64,000 nucleotides of DNA from Methylobacterium sp. (GCA_020253445.1 JADCBP010000006.1:124001-188000), one strand, 5' to 3'; positions 42,348 to 51,712 are shown, numbered from the stretch's first letter. The notes: a model not told the origin generated them from the sequence alone. Program-made: numbers and translations.

Positions 42348-43903
42348 CACAATCGCCGCATCAGGATAGAAAGATCCGGTCATTCCGGGCGCCTTGCCGA
42401 TCCATGCTCCTGACAACCTTGCTTTTTCCCGCAACCCTCCCGCCGCTCTGGCGCATCCTTGCGCCTGCCCTGCTCGCGGGGGCGCTCGCGGGCTGCGTCA
42501 GCGACACGATCCCCATTTCGATGGATGAGCCGCAACGGGTGGAATTGCCGGGCACAATGCCGATGCTCGAACCCGGCACGGCCCTCGAGCGCGAGCACCA
42601 GCGTCTCATCCACAGCTTCGGCGGCGAATATCGCGCCCCGCGGCTCCAGGCGCTGCTGAGCGAGATCGCCAACCGGCTGCGCCTTGTCTCGGATCGGCCC
42701 AACGAGACCTACCGCGTCACCATTCTGAACTCACCGAGCGTGAATGCCTTCGCGCTGCCAAATGGCTATGTCTATGTCACGCGTGGGTTGCTCGCGCTTG
42801 CAAACGACACGGCGGAGGCCGCTTCGGTGATCGCGCACGAGATTGCGCATGTCACCGGTCGGCACGCAATGGAGCGCGCGGAACTCGAAAGCCGGTCGGT
42901 GCTGGTGAGCCGCGTGCATCAGGAAGTGCTCGCCAATCCCGGCGCGAGCCGGCTGATGCGCGACCAGAGCCGCGTCGCGCTCGCGAACTTCTCGCGCCAG
43001 CAGGAAATGGACGCCGACGAACTGGGCGTGCGCGCCATCGCCAAGGCCGGCTATGAGGCGCATGGCGCGGTGCGCTTTCTCGTGGCGCTCGATCGTACGA
43101 GCCGGATGCGCAACAGCGTCGATGATCCGAACGTGACCGAGAAGAACGACATTCTCGCAACCCATCCGACCACGCCGGAGCGCCTGGAAAAGGCCATCGC
43201 CGTTGCGCGCCAGTTCGGGGCGCCCGGTGTCGGCGAGGCCAATCGCATGCAATGGCTGCAGGCGATCAACGGCATTGCCTATGGCGAGGATGTCAACCAG
43301 GGCCTCATCCGCGGCCAAAGTTTCCTGCATCCGCGCCTGCGCTTCACCTTCGATGCGCCCGAGGGTTTCACGCTGGAAAACTCGCCGCATGCCGTTCTGG
43401 GTGTCTCGCCCGGTGGCAACGAAGCCTTGCGGCTTGATTCCTCGCGCGGAGAGCCTGAGCGCTCGCTGACGGCGCTGCTCGCGCTGAACCCGATCGAAGG
43501 CATCGCGATTACCGATCTCAACGAGACGACAATCGGCAACCTGCCGGGCGCCCTGGGCCTCGCGCGCGGGCCGGACTGGACCTTCCGGGTTGTGCTGATC
43601 CGCATGGGTGAGATTGTCTTCCGCTTCATCTTTGCCGCGCAGAACTTCAGCGCGGAAGCCGATCAGCGTTTTCTCGCCGTGGCCAGGAGCTTCCGGGAAC
43701 TGAGCGAGGACGAGGTGAAGCGCCTCCGGGGCCAACGAATCGGCCTCGTCATGGCGCGCGCGGGAGATCGGCCCGAAGATCTGGTCGTGAGCCACATGGC
43801 GAATGTGGCGCAAGGTCTGGAACGCTTCTATGTGCTGAACGGGCTGACGCCGGACGACATGCTCGTTCCCGGGCAGCACTACAAGATCATCACCGGCGGC
43901 TGA
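42344..43903 (+). CDS. M48 family metalloprotease, lipoprotein (BepA-like)
   Basis: The 519-residue protein has a lipobox LAGALAGC (Cys51 from this start), a zinc site HEIAH (165-169) with the third ligand in QQEMDADELG, and a C-terminal LysM-like/bacterial domain ending PDDMLVPGQHYKIITGG. M48 lipoproteins such as BepA work in outer-membrane quality control. The start at 42344 overlaps the previous stop; ATG at 42404 would give a shorter lipoprotein signal and is an alternative. It converges on rpoH. Confidence 0.9.
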   Translation: MTQSPHQDRKIRSFRAPCRSMLLTTLLFPATLPPLWRILAPALLAGALAGCVSDTIPISMDEPQRVELPGTMPMLEPGTALEREHQRLIHSFGGEYRAPRLQALLSEIANRLRLVSDRPNETYRVTILNSPSVNAFALPNGYVYVTRGLLALANDTAEAASVIAHEIAHVTGRHAMERAELESRSVLVSRVHQEVLANPGASRLMRDQSRVALANFSRQQEMDADELGVRAIAKAGYEAHGAVRFLVALDRTSRMRNSVDDPNVTEKNDILATHPTTPERLEKAIAVARQFGAPGVGEANRMQWLQAINGIAYGEDVNQGLIRGQSFLHPRLRFTFDAPEGFTLENSPHAVLGVSPGGNEALRLDSSRGEPERSLTALLALNPIEGIAITDLNETTIGNLPGALGLARGPDWTFRVVLIRMGEIVFRFIFAAQNFSAEADQRFLAVARSFRELSEDEVKRLRGQRIGLVMARAGDRPEDLVVSHMANVAQGLERFYVLNGLTPDDMLVPGQHYKIITGG

Positions 43904-44782
43904 TCACCCGGAGATCGCCACCGCCTCCGCATAGCGCGGATTGCGTTCGATCAGCGCCTTCTTGAGCTTTTCCAGTGCGCGATTCTCGATCTGGCGCACG
44001 CGCTCCTTCGAGATGCCGAGCTTGGAACCGAGAGCTTCCAGCGTCTCCCCCTCTTCCGAAAGGCGGCGCTCGCGCAGGATGCGCAGCTCTCGCTCGGAGA
44101 GCACGGTGAGAGCTGAGCGAAGCCAGTCATGGCGGCGTTCGGTATCGATCTGGTCGCCCACGATCTCATCCGGCAGCGGCTTGTCATCGGCGAAGAAATC
44201 GAGGCGAACGGAATCGGAGGCACCTTCTTCCGAAACAGGAGCATGAAGCGACATGTCCGGCGCGGAGAGCCTCGCTTCCATTGCCATGACATCCGCCTTC
44301 TGCACGCCGACAGCCGCCGCGATTTCGGCATGCACATCGACATTCGGGTCGCCATCGGCCTTCTGGAGGATGCGCAGGCGCAGCCGGCGAAGGTTGAAGA
44401 ACAGGGCCTTCTGGGCGGAGCTGGTGCCGCCGCGCACAATGGACCAGTTGCGCAGCACGAAATCCTGGATGGAGGCGCGGATCCACCAGGTCGCATAGGT
44501 GGAAAAGCGCACTTCGCGATCGGGCTCGAAGCGGGCGGCTGCTTCCAGCAGGCCCACATGGCCTTCCTGGATCAGATCGGAAACGGGCAGGCCATAATTG
44601 CGGAAACGCGCCGCGATGGAGATCACGAGGCGCATATGCGCGGTTGTAAGCTGGTGGAGAGCATCCTTGTCCTGATGATCCCGCCAGCGAACGGCGAGGG
44701 CATGCTCATCCTCGCGAGTGAGAAAGGGGGCATCCATTGCCGCCCGGACAAAGGACCGACGAACTCCAGCGAGCTGCGCCAT
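43904..44782 (-). CDS. rpoH: RNA polymerase sigma-32 factor RpoH
   Basis: The 292-residue protein has region 2 (LIQEGHVGLLEAAARFEPDR, FSTYATWWIRASIQDFVLRN), the RpoH box QKALFFNLRR (124-133) that separates heat-shock sigma factors from RpoD, and region 4 with SERELRILRERR and GISKERVRQIENRALEKLK. It should direct heat-shock genes such as clpB in this window. Alphaproteobacteria often have more than one RpoH; I cannot say which paralogue this is. GGGGAGGT precedes the ATG. Confidence 0.96.
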   Translation of the reverse strand: MAQLAGVRRSFVRAAMDAPFLTREDEHALAVRWRDHQDKDALHQLTTAHMRLVISIAARFRNYGLPVSDLIQEGHVGLLEAAARFEPDREVRFSTYATWWIRASIQDFVLRNWSIVRGGTSSAQKALFFNLRRLRLRILQKADGDPNVDVHAEIAAAVGVQKADVMAMEARLSAPDMSLHAPVSEEGASDSVRLDFFADDKPLPDEIVGDQIDTERRHDWLRSALTVLSERELRILRERRLSEEGETLEALGSKLGISKERVRQIENRALEKLKKALIERNPRYAEAVAISG

Positions 44783-44908
44783 GCGTGACCTCCCCGTGTC
44801 ACTTGTTTGGAAAGGCTACGCGGCGCGAAGATGGTCGGATCACAGCGGTTAAATGATTCTTTTCAAACGCGATTTGTATAATTGGCGAATCCTTCTGGAA
44901 ATGAGCAT

Positions 44909-44938
44909 GAAAAAGGCCCGCCGGTGAGGGCGGGCCTT
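44909..44938 (-). terminator. Rho-independent terminator of carD
   Basis: On the minus strand AAGGCCCGCC, a 6-nt loop and GGCGGGCCTT (10-bp stem) are followed by TTTC. It is 28 bp past the carD stop. Confidence 0.9.
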
Positions 44939-44966
44939 GAGGGCCTGAAGAGAGTGCCTGCGCAAA

Positions 44967-45545
44967 TCAGGCCGCTTCGTCGCTCGCATCGTCGTTGTCG
45001 GCATCGCCGGCATCCGCCCCGCGCGAGCGGCGCGGGCTCTTGGCGAGGCTCGTCTCGACACGCTTCATGGCTTCCGTCTCGGTGGAGCCATCGACGGCGG
45101 CGATCTCGTCCACGAGGCGTGCGAGGGCCGTTTCGAAAAGCTGGCGCTCCGAATAGGACTGCTCCGGCTGGGCTTCCGAGCGATAGAGATCACGCACGAC
45201 TTCGGCGACCGCGATGAGATCACCCGAATTGATCTTTGCTTCGTATTCCTGGGCGCGGCGGCTCCACATCGTGCGCTTGATGCGCGCGCGACCGGTGAGA
45301 ACGTCCAGCGCCTTGGAAATGGCCGAGCTTTCGGAAAGCTTGCGCATGCCCACGCTCGCGGCTTTCGCCACCGGAACGCGAAGGGTCATCTTCTCTTTCG
45401 TGAAGTTCACCACGAACAGTTCGAGCTTGAAGCCCGCGATCTCCTGCTCCTCGATCGCCGTCACCTGGCCCACGCCATGGGCTGGATAGACGATGAATTC
45501 ACCCGGCTTGAACACATCCCGCTGCGTCGTCTTTTTGGTGCTCAT
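44967..45545 (-). CDS. CarD family transcriptional regulator
   Basis: The 192-residue protein has the RNA-polymerase-interacting domain (FKPGEFIVYPAHGVGQVTAIEEQEI), the DNA-binding helical domain (about 75-165) and an acidic tail. CarD-type proteins bind the beta subunit and stabilise open promoter complexes, notably at rRNA genes and stress promoters. An open frame reaches 45746, but the ATG at 45545 has AGAGGA upstream and gives the family start. The gene is followed by a strong terminator. Confidence 0.95.
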   Translation of the reverse strand: MSTKKTTQRDVFKPGEFIVYPAHGVGQVTAIEEQEIAGFKLELFVVNFTKEKMTLRVPVAKAASVGMRKLSESSAISKALDVLTGRARIKRTMWSRRAQEYEAKINSGDLIAVAEVVRDLYRSEAQPEQSYSERQLFETALARLVDEIAAVDGSTETEAMKRVETSLAKSPRRSRGADAGDADNDDASDEAA

Positions 45546-45874
45546 TTCATCCTCTTGTCGCCGCGCGCCGCTTTCGCGATGCGTGCGAGAGTGGCGTGCC
45601 TGACGCACGCGAAACCAAAGACCGGCCCTGGACCAATAGTCCTGGAGCCGGGGGCTCAACAGACCCAATCGAGGCTGCGCCTCTCCACAAAACAGAAAGC
45701 CAGCCCAAGCGCCCGAAGAACGCTGGAGCCGGATCAACCCGTTCAATGTGAAAGAAGTGGGCGCAAAGACAGTGCCACCGAATTCGACTGTTGGAAATGA
45801 CTAGCACGAAAAGCGGGGAAAATCAAAGGAAGTGCTCGTTGCCGCTCCCCCGTTAAGGCGAATGGTTAACAGCT
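45546..45874. other. Intergenic region between fdxA and carD
   Basis: 329 bp without a supported gene. It should hold the carD promoter. Composition is less GC-rich near 45690-45850. I see short imperfect inverted repeats (for example around 45633-45665) but no clear promoter or terminator. Confidence 0.35.
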
Positions 45875-46213
45875 TCAGTCGCCCTCGCCGGGATTCGGCG
45901 AGAAATGCGCCTCGAATTTGCCGGGCTTGCCGTCCCATTCCTTCGCATCGCCCGGCGCCTCGCGCTTGATGGTGATGTTCGGCCATTGGCTCGCATATTC
46001 GGAATTGAGCTTCAGCCAGCTTTCGAGGCCCGGCTCGGTATCCGGCTTGATGGCTTCCGCCGGGCATTCCGGTTCGCAAACGCCGCAATCGATGCACTCA
46101 TCGGGATGGATGACGAGCATGTTCTCGCCCTCGTAGAAGCAATCCACCGGGCAGACTTCCACGCAATCCATGTATTTGCACTTGATGCAGTTTTCGGTGA
46201 CGACATAGGTCAT
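45875..46213 (-). CDS. fdxA: Ferredoxin FdxA (7Fe-8S type)
   Basis: The 112-residue protein begins [25 protein letters not shown] and continues [17 protein letters not shown], the ligand pattern of one [3Fe-4S] and one [4Fe-4S] cluster, with the long C-terminal extension of the FdxA family. Two adjacent ATGs exist; the second (46213) has the better spacing to GGAG. It belongs to the helicase-S4-fdxA-carD gene row found in many Rhizobiales. Confidence 0.97.
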   Translation of the reverse strand: MTYVVTENCIKCKYMDCVEVCPVDCFYEGENMLVIHPDECIDCGVCEPECPAEAIKPDTEPGLESWLKLNSEYASQWPNITIKREAPGDAKEWDGKPGKFEAHFSPNPGEGD

Positions 46214-46280
46214 CATCGTTCTCCGTCAGGAACCGCGGGTTCAAGGCCCGGGTGAAACATTCGAGGCGCTTTCTGCTTCG

Positions 46281-46679
46281 CTAATGCCGATTGGCCTTCG
46301 GGGCAAGTGCCCGCCGATCAAAGGCCGCCCGCCCAAGGTCGATGCAGGTTTCGTCAGCCTGCGCTTCTGCCTCAGCACCATCAAGCCGGGTGTAGAGTGT
46401 CCGGCCCAACTCCGCCGGCCCGCGACGCTCGGAAAAGGCTTCGACCCGCACGATCCAAGTGCGACCGGGCAGTGCGAGGGTTAGAACATCGCCAGGCTTC
46501 AACGCATAGCCGGGTTGCGTCACGCGCAGCGAATTCACGCGGGCATGACCTTCCCGCACCAGTTCAGCCGCCGCCGAACGGGTGCGCAGAAGGCGTGCAT
46601 GCCAGATGAAAAGGTCGATGCGCTGGCGCGCGGGAAGCAATGAGCCCGGAGGTTCGGCACTGTCCCGCTTTCGCGCCAT
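46281..46679 (-). CDS. RNA-binding S4 domain protein (Hsp15/HslR-like)
   Basis: The 132-residue protein has an S4 domain (about 20-85) with RIDLFIWHARLLRTRSAAAELVREGHARVN, then a basic/acidic C-terminal part. HslR in E. coli binds stalled 50S subunits after heat shock. It starts 6 bp after the helicase stop, so it is coupled to it. Confidence 0.88.
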   Translation of the reverse strand: MARKRDSAEPPGSLLPARQRIDLFIWHARLLRTRSAAAELVREGHARVNSLRVTQPGYALKPGDVLTLALPGRTWIVRVEAFSERRGPAELGRTLYTRLDGAEAEAQADETCIDLGRAAFDRRALAPKANRH

Positions 46680-46685
46680 GCGGTC

Positions 46686-49600
46686 TCAATTCTTGCCTTC
46701 GAGCTGGGCCTTGAGGGCGGCGAGCTTCGCGAAGGGCGAATCCGGATCTGCCGCCTTCTCGCCCTTGCGGCCAGGCTGCGGGCCGCTGGTGGCGAAGACC
46801 CGATGTTCCGGCCCGCGCTCGCGGTTCTCGCGATCCGGGCGGCCAGCCTTGTGGAAGGGCTTGCCGCCGCGCTCGCTCCGGTCGCCCTGCGGGCGATTCT
46901 CGCGCTTGCCGAATTTCTCGAACGTCTCGCGCCGGTCGCGGCGCTGGTCATCGTGGCGGCGCGGCGCCTCGCCACTTCCGGCCGGCGCGCTCTCAGCCGG
47001 ACGCGGCTGCTCGCCGGGTTTCGGACCGCGCTTCCAAGGCGGCGGGCCACGACGCTGTTCACCTGGACGCTGTTCACCTGGTCTCTGCCCACCTGGACGC
47101 TGCTCGCCGCTGCGGTCTCCGGGCGCGCCCTCCGCCTGCCGATCCGGACGATTGGCGCGGTTGGGCCTGCGATCGCCCCGATGCTGCGGTCGCTCGCTGC
47201 GACCCATGCGCCAGACTTCGACCGTGACCGGCTCGGCAGGAGCCGCCGCTTCCGCGGCAGGCGCCTCAACGGCGTCGGATGCAGGCTCGGCCGCGACTTC
47301 CACCAGCGCTTCGGCAGGCGCCTCGGCCTCGGCGGGAGCCGCTTCCGGCTCCGCCACGGCTATCCCGGGTGCATCGGCCTCCACCGCTTCCGCCACGGCC
47401 TCGCCCCCGGGTTCGGCGGGCTTGAAGGGTTCCATCGGCGCAACCACCGCGCGCTTGATCGGAACGGTGATCGCCGGCCCCTGACGCGTTTCTGAACGAT
47501 AGCCGAGCGCCTTCAGAACTTCGGCGAAATCGGCACCCGCCGCACCCACGAGCGAGGTCATCGCGCCGGTCACGACGAAGGCGTCGCCATCGGCGGCGCC
47601 CGCCGGCGGCTCGCCCTCGGTCACGCCGGGGCGATAGGCGATCGCCGGGCGGATGAGATCCGCGAGGCGCTCGAGAATGTCGATGCGGATCGCGCGCGGC
47701 CCAGCCACACGATAACCCGCGATGCGATAAAGCTCGGCCGGGATCGCGGGATCGACCGGAATCGAGGTGCGGCCGGAATAGGCGAGATGGCTCACTTCCT
47801 TCAGGCCGGAATTATCGCCGCCGGTAAAAAGCACATGAAGCTGCGCCGCGAGACTGCGCGGGCCGGGCTTCATCAGCACCGGCAGGAAGAGGTGATGCGC
47901 ACCAAAGCGCACGCCGAGCTTGCGGAGTTCGCCGCGCGCGTTCTGGTCGAGCGCGCGGACGTCATTCGAAACCGCATTGCGGTCGAGCACGCCAAGATTT
48001 TCGGCAAGCCGGAAGGCAATCCCGCGCGCGATGCCCGTGGTGCCCTCACCGCTTTCCAGCGCAAAGAGCGGGCCCAGATGCTTCGCGACATGCGCCTTCA
48101 GCCAGAGGCCGAGGCGCGTTTCGGCCATCTCGCGATGGAGGCCCGCGAGTTCCTCGTCGGCCAGCAGCAGGAAGCGCGGCTCCAGCGCCTTCGCACCCGC
48201 CTGCAGCACCGCGATCGGCTCGCCGATGAAGCGGATGATGCCATCGAGGGACAAGGTCATCTGGTCGTCATTCGCCGTGGAGAGCCGCGTCGCGCGCGCC
48301 TCGATCTCGCCGGCCAAAGCCTTGGAGGCGGCGGCGCGCAGGGCCTTCGCCTCCTGCCCCTCGGCATTCGGATCGGGCGTGAAGCGGAAACCGGCGAGGC
48401 GACCGATATTCTGGCCCGCGACGATGACCTCTCCGGTCGGGCTCACGTCTGCATCCATGATCGCATTCTCTTTCAAGCGTCGCATCAGAACCGAGGTGCG
48501 CCGATCCACGAAACGTTGCATCAGCTTTTCGTGAAGCGCATCGGAAAGCCTGTCCTCTAGCGCGCGCGTCACGTTCTGCCAATGCGCTGGATCACCGAGC
48601 CAGTCCGGCCGGTTCGCACAATAGCTCCAGGTGCGCATGTAGGCGAGCCGCCAGGCGAGCGTATCGATATCGCCATCCAGCCGGTCGCAGGAGCGGATCT
48701 CGCGGGCGAACCAATCGCTGTCGATGGCCCCCTTCCGCATGATCGGCTCATAAAGCGAAACCACGAGATCTGCATGAATATTCGGGGAAACCTTGCGATA
48801 ATCCGGCAATTGGCAGAGGTCCCACAGACGGCGCACGCCATCCCGCGTGGAAGCCAGCGAGCGCACACCCGGCCTTGCGCTGGCGATATCCAGCGTCACC
48901 TCATCCTCGGCCTTGCCCGCGCGAATGAGGTCGATTTGCGGAGAGTTGCGCGAAAGGCTCGCTTCAAGTTTTTCAATCGAGGCGAAGTCGAGAACCCCGT
49001 TTCGCCACCAGGCGAAGGGGAGGGGGTCGAAGACGTGCTCCTCGATCGCCTCGACGAGTTCCTCCTCGAGAGGCGCGCAGCGGCCCGTCGTGCCAAAGGT
49101 GCCATCCTCCTGCGCGCGGCCCGCGCGGCCCGCCACCTGCGCCATCTCGGCCGGGGTCAGGCGGCGATGTCTTTTCCCGTCGAATTTGCGGTCGGAGGCG
49201 AAGGCGACATGCCCGATCTCGAGGTTGAGACCCATCCCGATCGCATCGGTCGCGACAATATGATCGACTTCGCCGGCCTGGAACATCGCGACCTGCGCGT
49301 TTCTCGTGCGCGGCGAGAGCGAGCCCATGACCACGGCAGCCCCGCCCCGCTGGCGACGCACCAGCTCGGCAATCGCGTAAACCTCCTCGGCCGAGAACGC
49401 GATGACAGCCGAGCGAGCGGGCAATCGCGTGATTTTCTTTTCGCCCGCGAAGCTGAGTTTGGAGAGCCGCGGTCGCGTCGCGATCTGCACGCCCGGCAGA
49501 AGCCGCTCGATCAGCGCCCGCGCCGTGCCGGCTCCGAGCAGCATGGTCTCGCTGCGCCCGCGTCGGTTCAGAACCGCATCCGTGAAGACATGACCGCGAT

Positions 49601-50063
49601 CCGCATCGGCAATGAGCTGCACCTCGTCGATCGCAACGAAGCTCACCACGAGGTCGCGCGGCATGGCCTCGACGGTCGAGACCCAGTAGCGTGGATTCGG
49701 CGGCTTGATCTTCTCCTCGCCGGTGACGAGCGCGACCGCATGAATCCCGGCCCGCGACACGAGCCGATGATAGACCTCGCGGGCCAGCAGGCGAAGCGGC
49801 AGGCCGATGAGCCCTGTATCGTGACCCAGCATCCGCTCGATCGCGAGATGCGTCTTGCCGGTATTGGTCGGGCCGAGAACAGCCGTGACGCCGCGCCCGC
49901 TGCCGACGGGGCCGGAATGCGCGGGGGAAGGCGGACGCGTCACAACCGTCTCCGGAATGGGCCGGGCGGAATCCGGCTGCCCGCTGACGGGCCGTTCAAG
50001 GTCAACGAGATGTGGCGCGCGGCATGCCGTTTCGCAAGGCTTGCGCCAGCGGAGCGCCGCCAT
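46686..50063 (-). CDS. SUV3-like superfamily 2 RNA helicase with long basic tail
   Basis: The 1125-residue protein starts with an SF2 helicase core: Walker A GPTNTGKT (64-71), DEVQ box near 147, motif VI AQVAGRAGRAQEDG, matching mitochondrial SUV3 helicases. A middle helical part (about 400-800) follows. The last 280 residues are low-complexity: Ala/Glu/Pro-rich, then Arg/Gly/Gln/Pro-rich with four GEQRP-type repeats encoded by 15-nt units (47047-47106). SUV3 unwinds RNA for degradation with polynucleotide phosphorylase; the basic tail probably binds RNA. The upstream DNA holds a dense GANTC cluster. Confidence 0.88.
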   Translation of the reverse strand: MAALRWRKPCETACRAPHLVDLERPVSGQPDSARPIPETVVTRPPSPAHSGPVGSGRGVTAVLGPTNTGKTHLAIERMLGHDTGLIGLPLRLLAREVYHRLVSRAGIHAVALVTGEEKIKPPNPRYWVSTVEAMPRDLVVSFVAIDEVQLIADADRGHVFTDAVLNRRGRSETMLLGAGTARALIERLLPGVQIATRPRLSKLSFAGEKKITRLPARSAVIAFSAEEVYAIAELVRRQRGGAAVVMGSLSPRTRNAQVAMFQAGEVDHIVATDAIGMGLNLEIGHVAFASDRKFDGKRHRRLTPAEMAQVAGRAGRAQEDGTFGTTGRCAPLEEELVEAIEEHVFDPLPFAWWRNGVLDFASIEKLEASLSRNSPQIDLIRAGKAEDEVTLDIASARPGVRSLASTRDGVRRLWDLCQLPDYRKVSPNIHADLVVSLYEPIMRKGAIDSDWFAREIRSCDRLDGDIDTLAWRLAYMRTWSYCANRPDWLGDPAHWQNVTRALEDRLSDALHEKLMQRFVDRRTSVLMRRLKENAIMDADVSPTGEVIVAGQNIGRLAGFRFTPDPNAEGQEAKALRAAASKALAGEIEARATRLSTANDDQMTLSLDGIIRFIGEPIAVLQAGAKALEPRFLLLADEELAGLHREMAETRLGLWLKAHVAKHLGPLFALESGEGTTGIARGIAFRLAENLGVLDRNAVSNDVRALDQNARGELRKLGVRFGAHHLFLPVLMKPGPRSLAAQLHVLFTGGDNSGLKEVSHLAYSGRTSIPVDPAIPAELYRIAGYRVAGPRAIRIDILERLADLIRPAIAYRPGVTEGEPPAGAADGDAFVVTGAMTSLVGAAGADFAEVLKALGYRSETRQGPAITVPIKRAVVAPMEPFKPAEPGGEAVAEAVEADAPGIAVAEPEAAPAEAEAPAEALVEVAAEPASDAVEAPAAEAAAPAEPVTVEVWRMGRSERPQHRGDRRPNRANRPDRQAEGAPGDRSGEQRPGGQRPGEQRPGEQRRGPPPWKRGPKPGEQPRPAESAPAGSGEAPRRHDDQRRDRRETFEKFGKRENRPQGDRSERGGKPFHKAGRPDRENRERGPEHRVFATSGPQPGRKGEKAADPDSPFAKLAALKAQLEGKN

Positions 50064-50099
50064 GCTGTGCCGTTTGCGAACAGAAATCGCTCCTGCTGA

Positions 50100-50457
50100 G
50101 AGTCTTCGGAAAGATTTCGAACGGGACTGGAACGAATCACAATCGAATCGGCGACTCTCCCTGAGTCACGGTTTGTTCACGCACAAGATGTGGCTGAGTC
50201 ATTCTGCATCTCTCCCAGATCTTGTGATTCGGCTCGACTCTGCGCAAGACTCGCCAAGGTGCCGCTCGACTCTTGCGTCGAGTCGGACGGAATCTCCTGT
50301 CAAGTGAAACATGCGCGAAATCATGGTTAATACTTGGTCGCGAGGCCAACGCATCTTCTGGCATGGCTGTATTAGGAATTGGTGCGGATGCGGAACGAAC
50401 CATCGACGAATCAGATTTCCGCATCCGCGGATCTTTTCCGGCAAAATGCGACGAATC
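50100..50457. promoter_or_regulatory. GANTC (CcrM) site cluster upstream of the helicase gene
   Basis: Twelve GANTC sites lie within 195 bp (starts 50100, 50134, 50145, 50153, 50163, 50196, 50226, 50236, 50248, 50268, 50280, 50290), plus two at 50408 and 50453. About 0.8 would be expected by chance in 195 bp. Spacings are 34, 11, 8, 10, 33, 30, 10, 12, 20, 12 and 10, mostly near multiples of the helical turn. The rest of the 530-bp gap (50064-50593) shows no gene. The site lies upstream of the helicase start on the gene's own strand. Confidence 0.7.
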
Positions 50458-50593
50458 GTATTTTAATCATTAATCACAAGGGCTTAGATGATCAGAAGAG
50501 CAGGAAAGCGCGCAGCCTGCTGCCCCTGCGGATCTCAAACGCCCGCGCGCAAAACGCATGCACGGCGTTAAAGCCTTGTGCCGATTTGGAGCG

Positions 50594-51403
50594 TTATCGC
50601 GGGCTCGACTGGAAGCGCCGGGCTTCGATGACCGAGGTTCCGACCATGGTGCGCACCGAGATGCGATAGGGCATCAGCGCCCGCCCGCCATTCACCGGCG
50701 CGAGCCAGGTATCGATGTTGCGATTCTCGGTCATGAATTTTACCGCCCGCCGATCCGGCCGGTGGCCTGCCACGGGCACGTAGCGCGCGGTGCACACGAG
50801 CACCGGGCCGACATAGCCATCCTCGGACTGCACGTTGCGAATGCCCGCGAAGCTCAGCACCACGTCGAAGCGCTGCGTGCCATCGAAAACCGGGAGGCGA
50901 CGCTCGCAATTTGCCTGGTCGAGCGGGTTGCCATTCAGCACGGGCATCACCAGCGCGCTGATGGGATCGATCACGCCCTGCCTGTGCTGATCGCGCAGGG
51001 GGATGCGCCCCTCCATTGGCAATGCGAGCGGCGGTGCGATGATCACGCCCCGCACATTGCCACCGGAAGCCCCGATCTGGATGGTGCGCGAGGCGCTGCC
51101 ATTCGTCGCAGTCACCGCGAAACCATTGGAGAGCGGCAGCGCGCCGCCAAGCCCGCCCCGGGCGGTGCCGGAACCGGAGCCATTCATCAGGGCGCCCACG
51201 AGGCCCGTGAGCGCGGCGCTGATATTGATGTTGTAGGAACCATTCTCCACCACGCCGGAAAGGCTGGCCCTTCCGATCGTGAGGCCGGCCAGCGTGATGG
51301 AATAGGTGGCATCCACTGTCCCGGCCCGCGTCTGGCTGGCGGCCAAACCCAGTAGCAGCCCGGCCAGGGCGATCGGCGTGGAGCGCTTTCGCAAGGCGTT
51401 CAT
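50594..51403 (-). CDS. DUF3108 domain-containing exported protein
   Basis: The 269-residue protein has a signal peptide (about 1-27, ending SQTRA) and a beta-rich DUF3108 domain (YSITLAGLTIGRASLSG; later VCTARYVPVAGHRPDRR). DUF3108 proteins are periplasmic, related in fold to outer-membrane-associated lipoprotein carriers, with no firm function. The C-terminal ARRFQSSPR follows the family's usual end. A longer open frame extends to 51772 but runs through rpmB's promoter. Confidence 0.85.
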   Translation of the reverse strand: MNALRKRSTPIALAGLLLGLAASQTRAGTVDATYSITLAGLTIGRASLSGVVENGSYNINISAALTGLVGALMNGSGSGTARGGLGGALPLSNGFAVTATNGSASRTIQIGASGGNVRGVIIAPPLALPMEGRIPLRDQHRQGVIDPISALVMPVLNGNPLDQANCERRLPVFDGTQRFDVVLSFAGIRNVQSEDGYVGPVLVCTARYVPVAGHRPDRRAVKFMTENRNIDTWLAPVNGGRALMPYRISVRTMVGTSVIEARRFQSSPR

Positions 51404-51574
51404 TCGTTCTGCCTGCCCCTGCATCGCGCCCATGGGCGCGGGTGGACGCCCCCCGCGCCCGCTCATCCGCTGCGCTGCCCGAAAACGGGCTGAAACGCGA
51501 AAAGAGATCTTCCTTTTGAACGCAAGCGTGATTCGGCGCAACTCGGCGCTTTCGTCACGCCTCGCGCTTCGCGG

Positions 51575-51603
51575 TTGACCCGGGGAATGGCTTCGACTAT
51601 ACG
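51575..51603 (+). promoter_or_regulatory. Promoter of rpmB
   Basis: TTGACC (51575-51580), 17-bp spacer, TATACG (51598-51603). About 110 bp before the rpmB start. The intergenic stretch 51404-51712 (309 bp) otherwise contains the DUF3108 gene's upstream region and no gene. Confidence 0.75.
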
Positions 51604-51712
51604 CCCTTTCTCGATTTCCCGAACCCATGCGTCGGAAGGCGGGTGCGACAGCACGGCCCCCCGCGTTTGGGTTGTCCTCCGCCCCTGGGGCGAGACCCGA
51701 AGGATCAAGACC

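Noticed and set aside
50064-50593. Chromosomal origin of replication
   Set aside because: One DnaA-box-like site and a poor parS match, with none of the usual origin neighbours. The GANTC cluster is better treated as a regulatory site until GC-skew is known.
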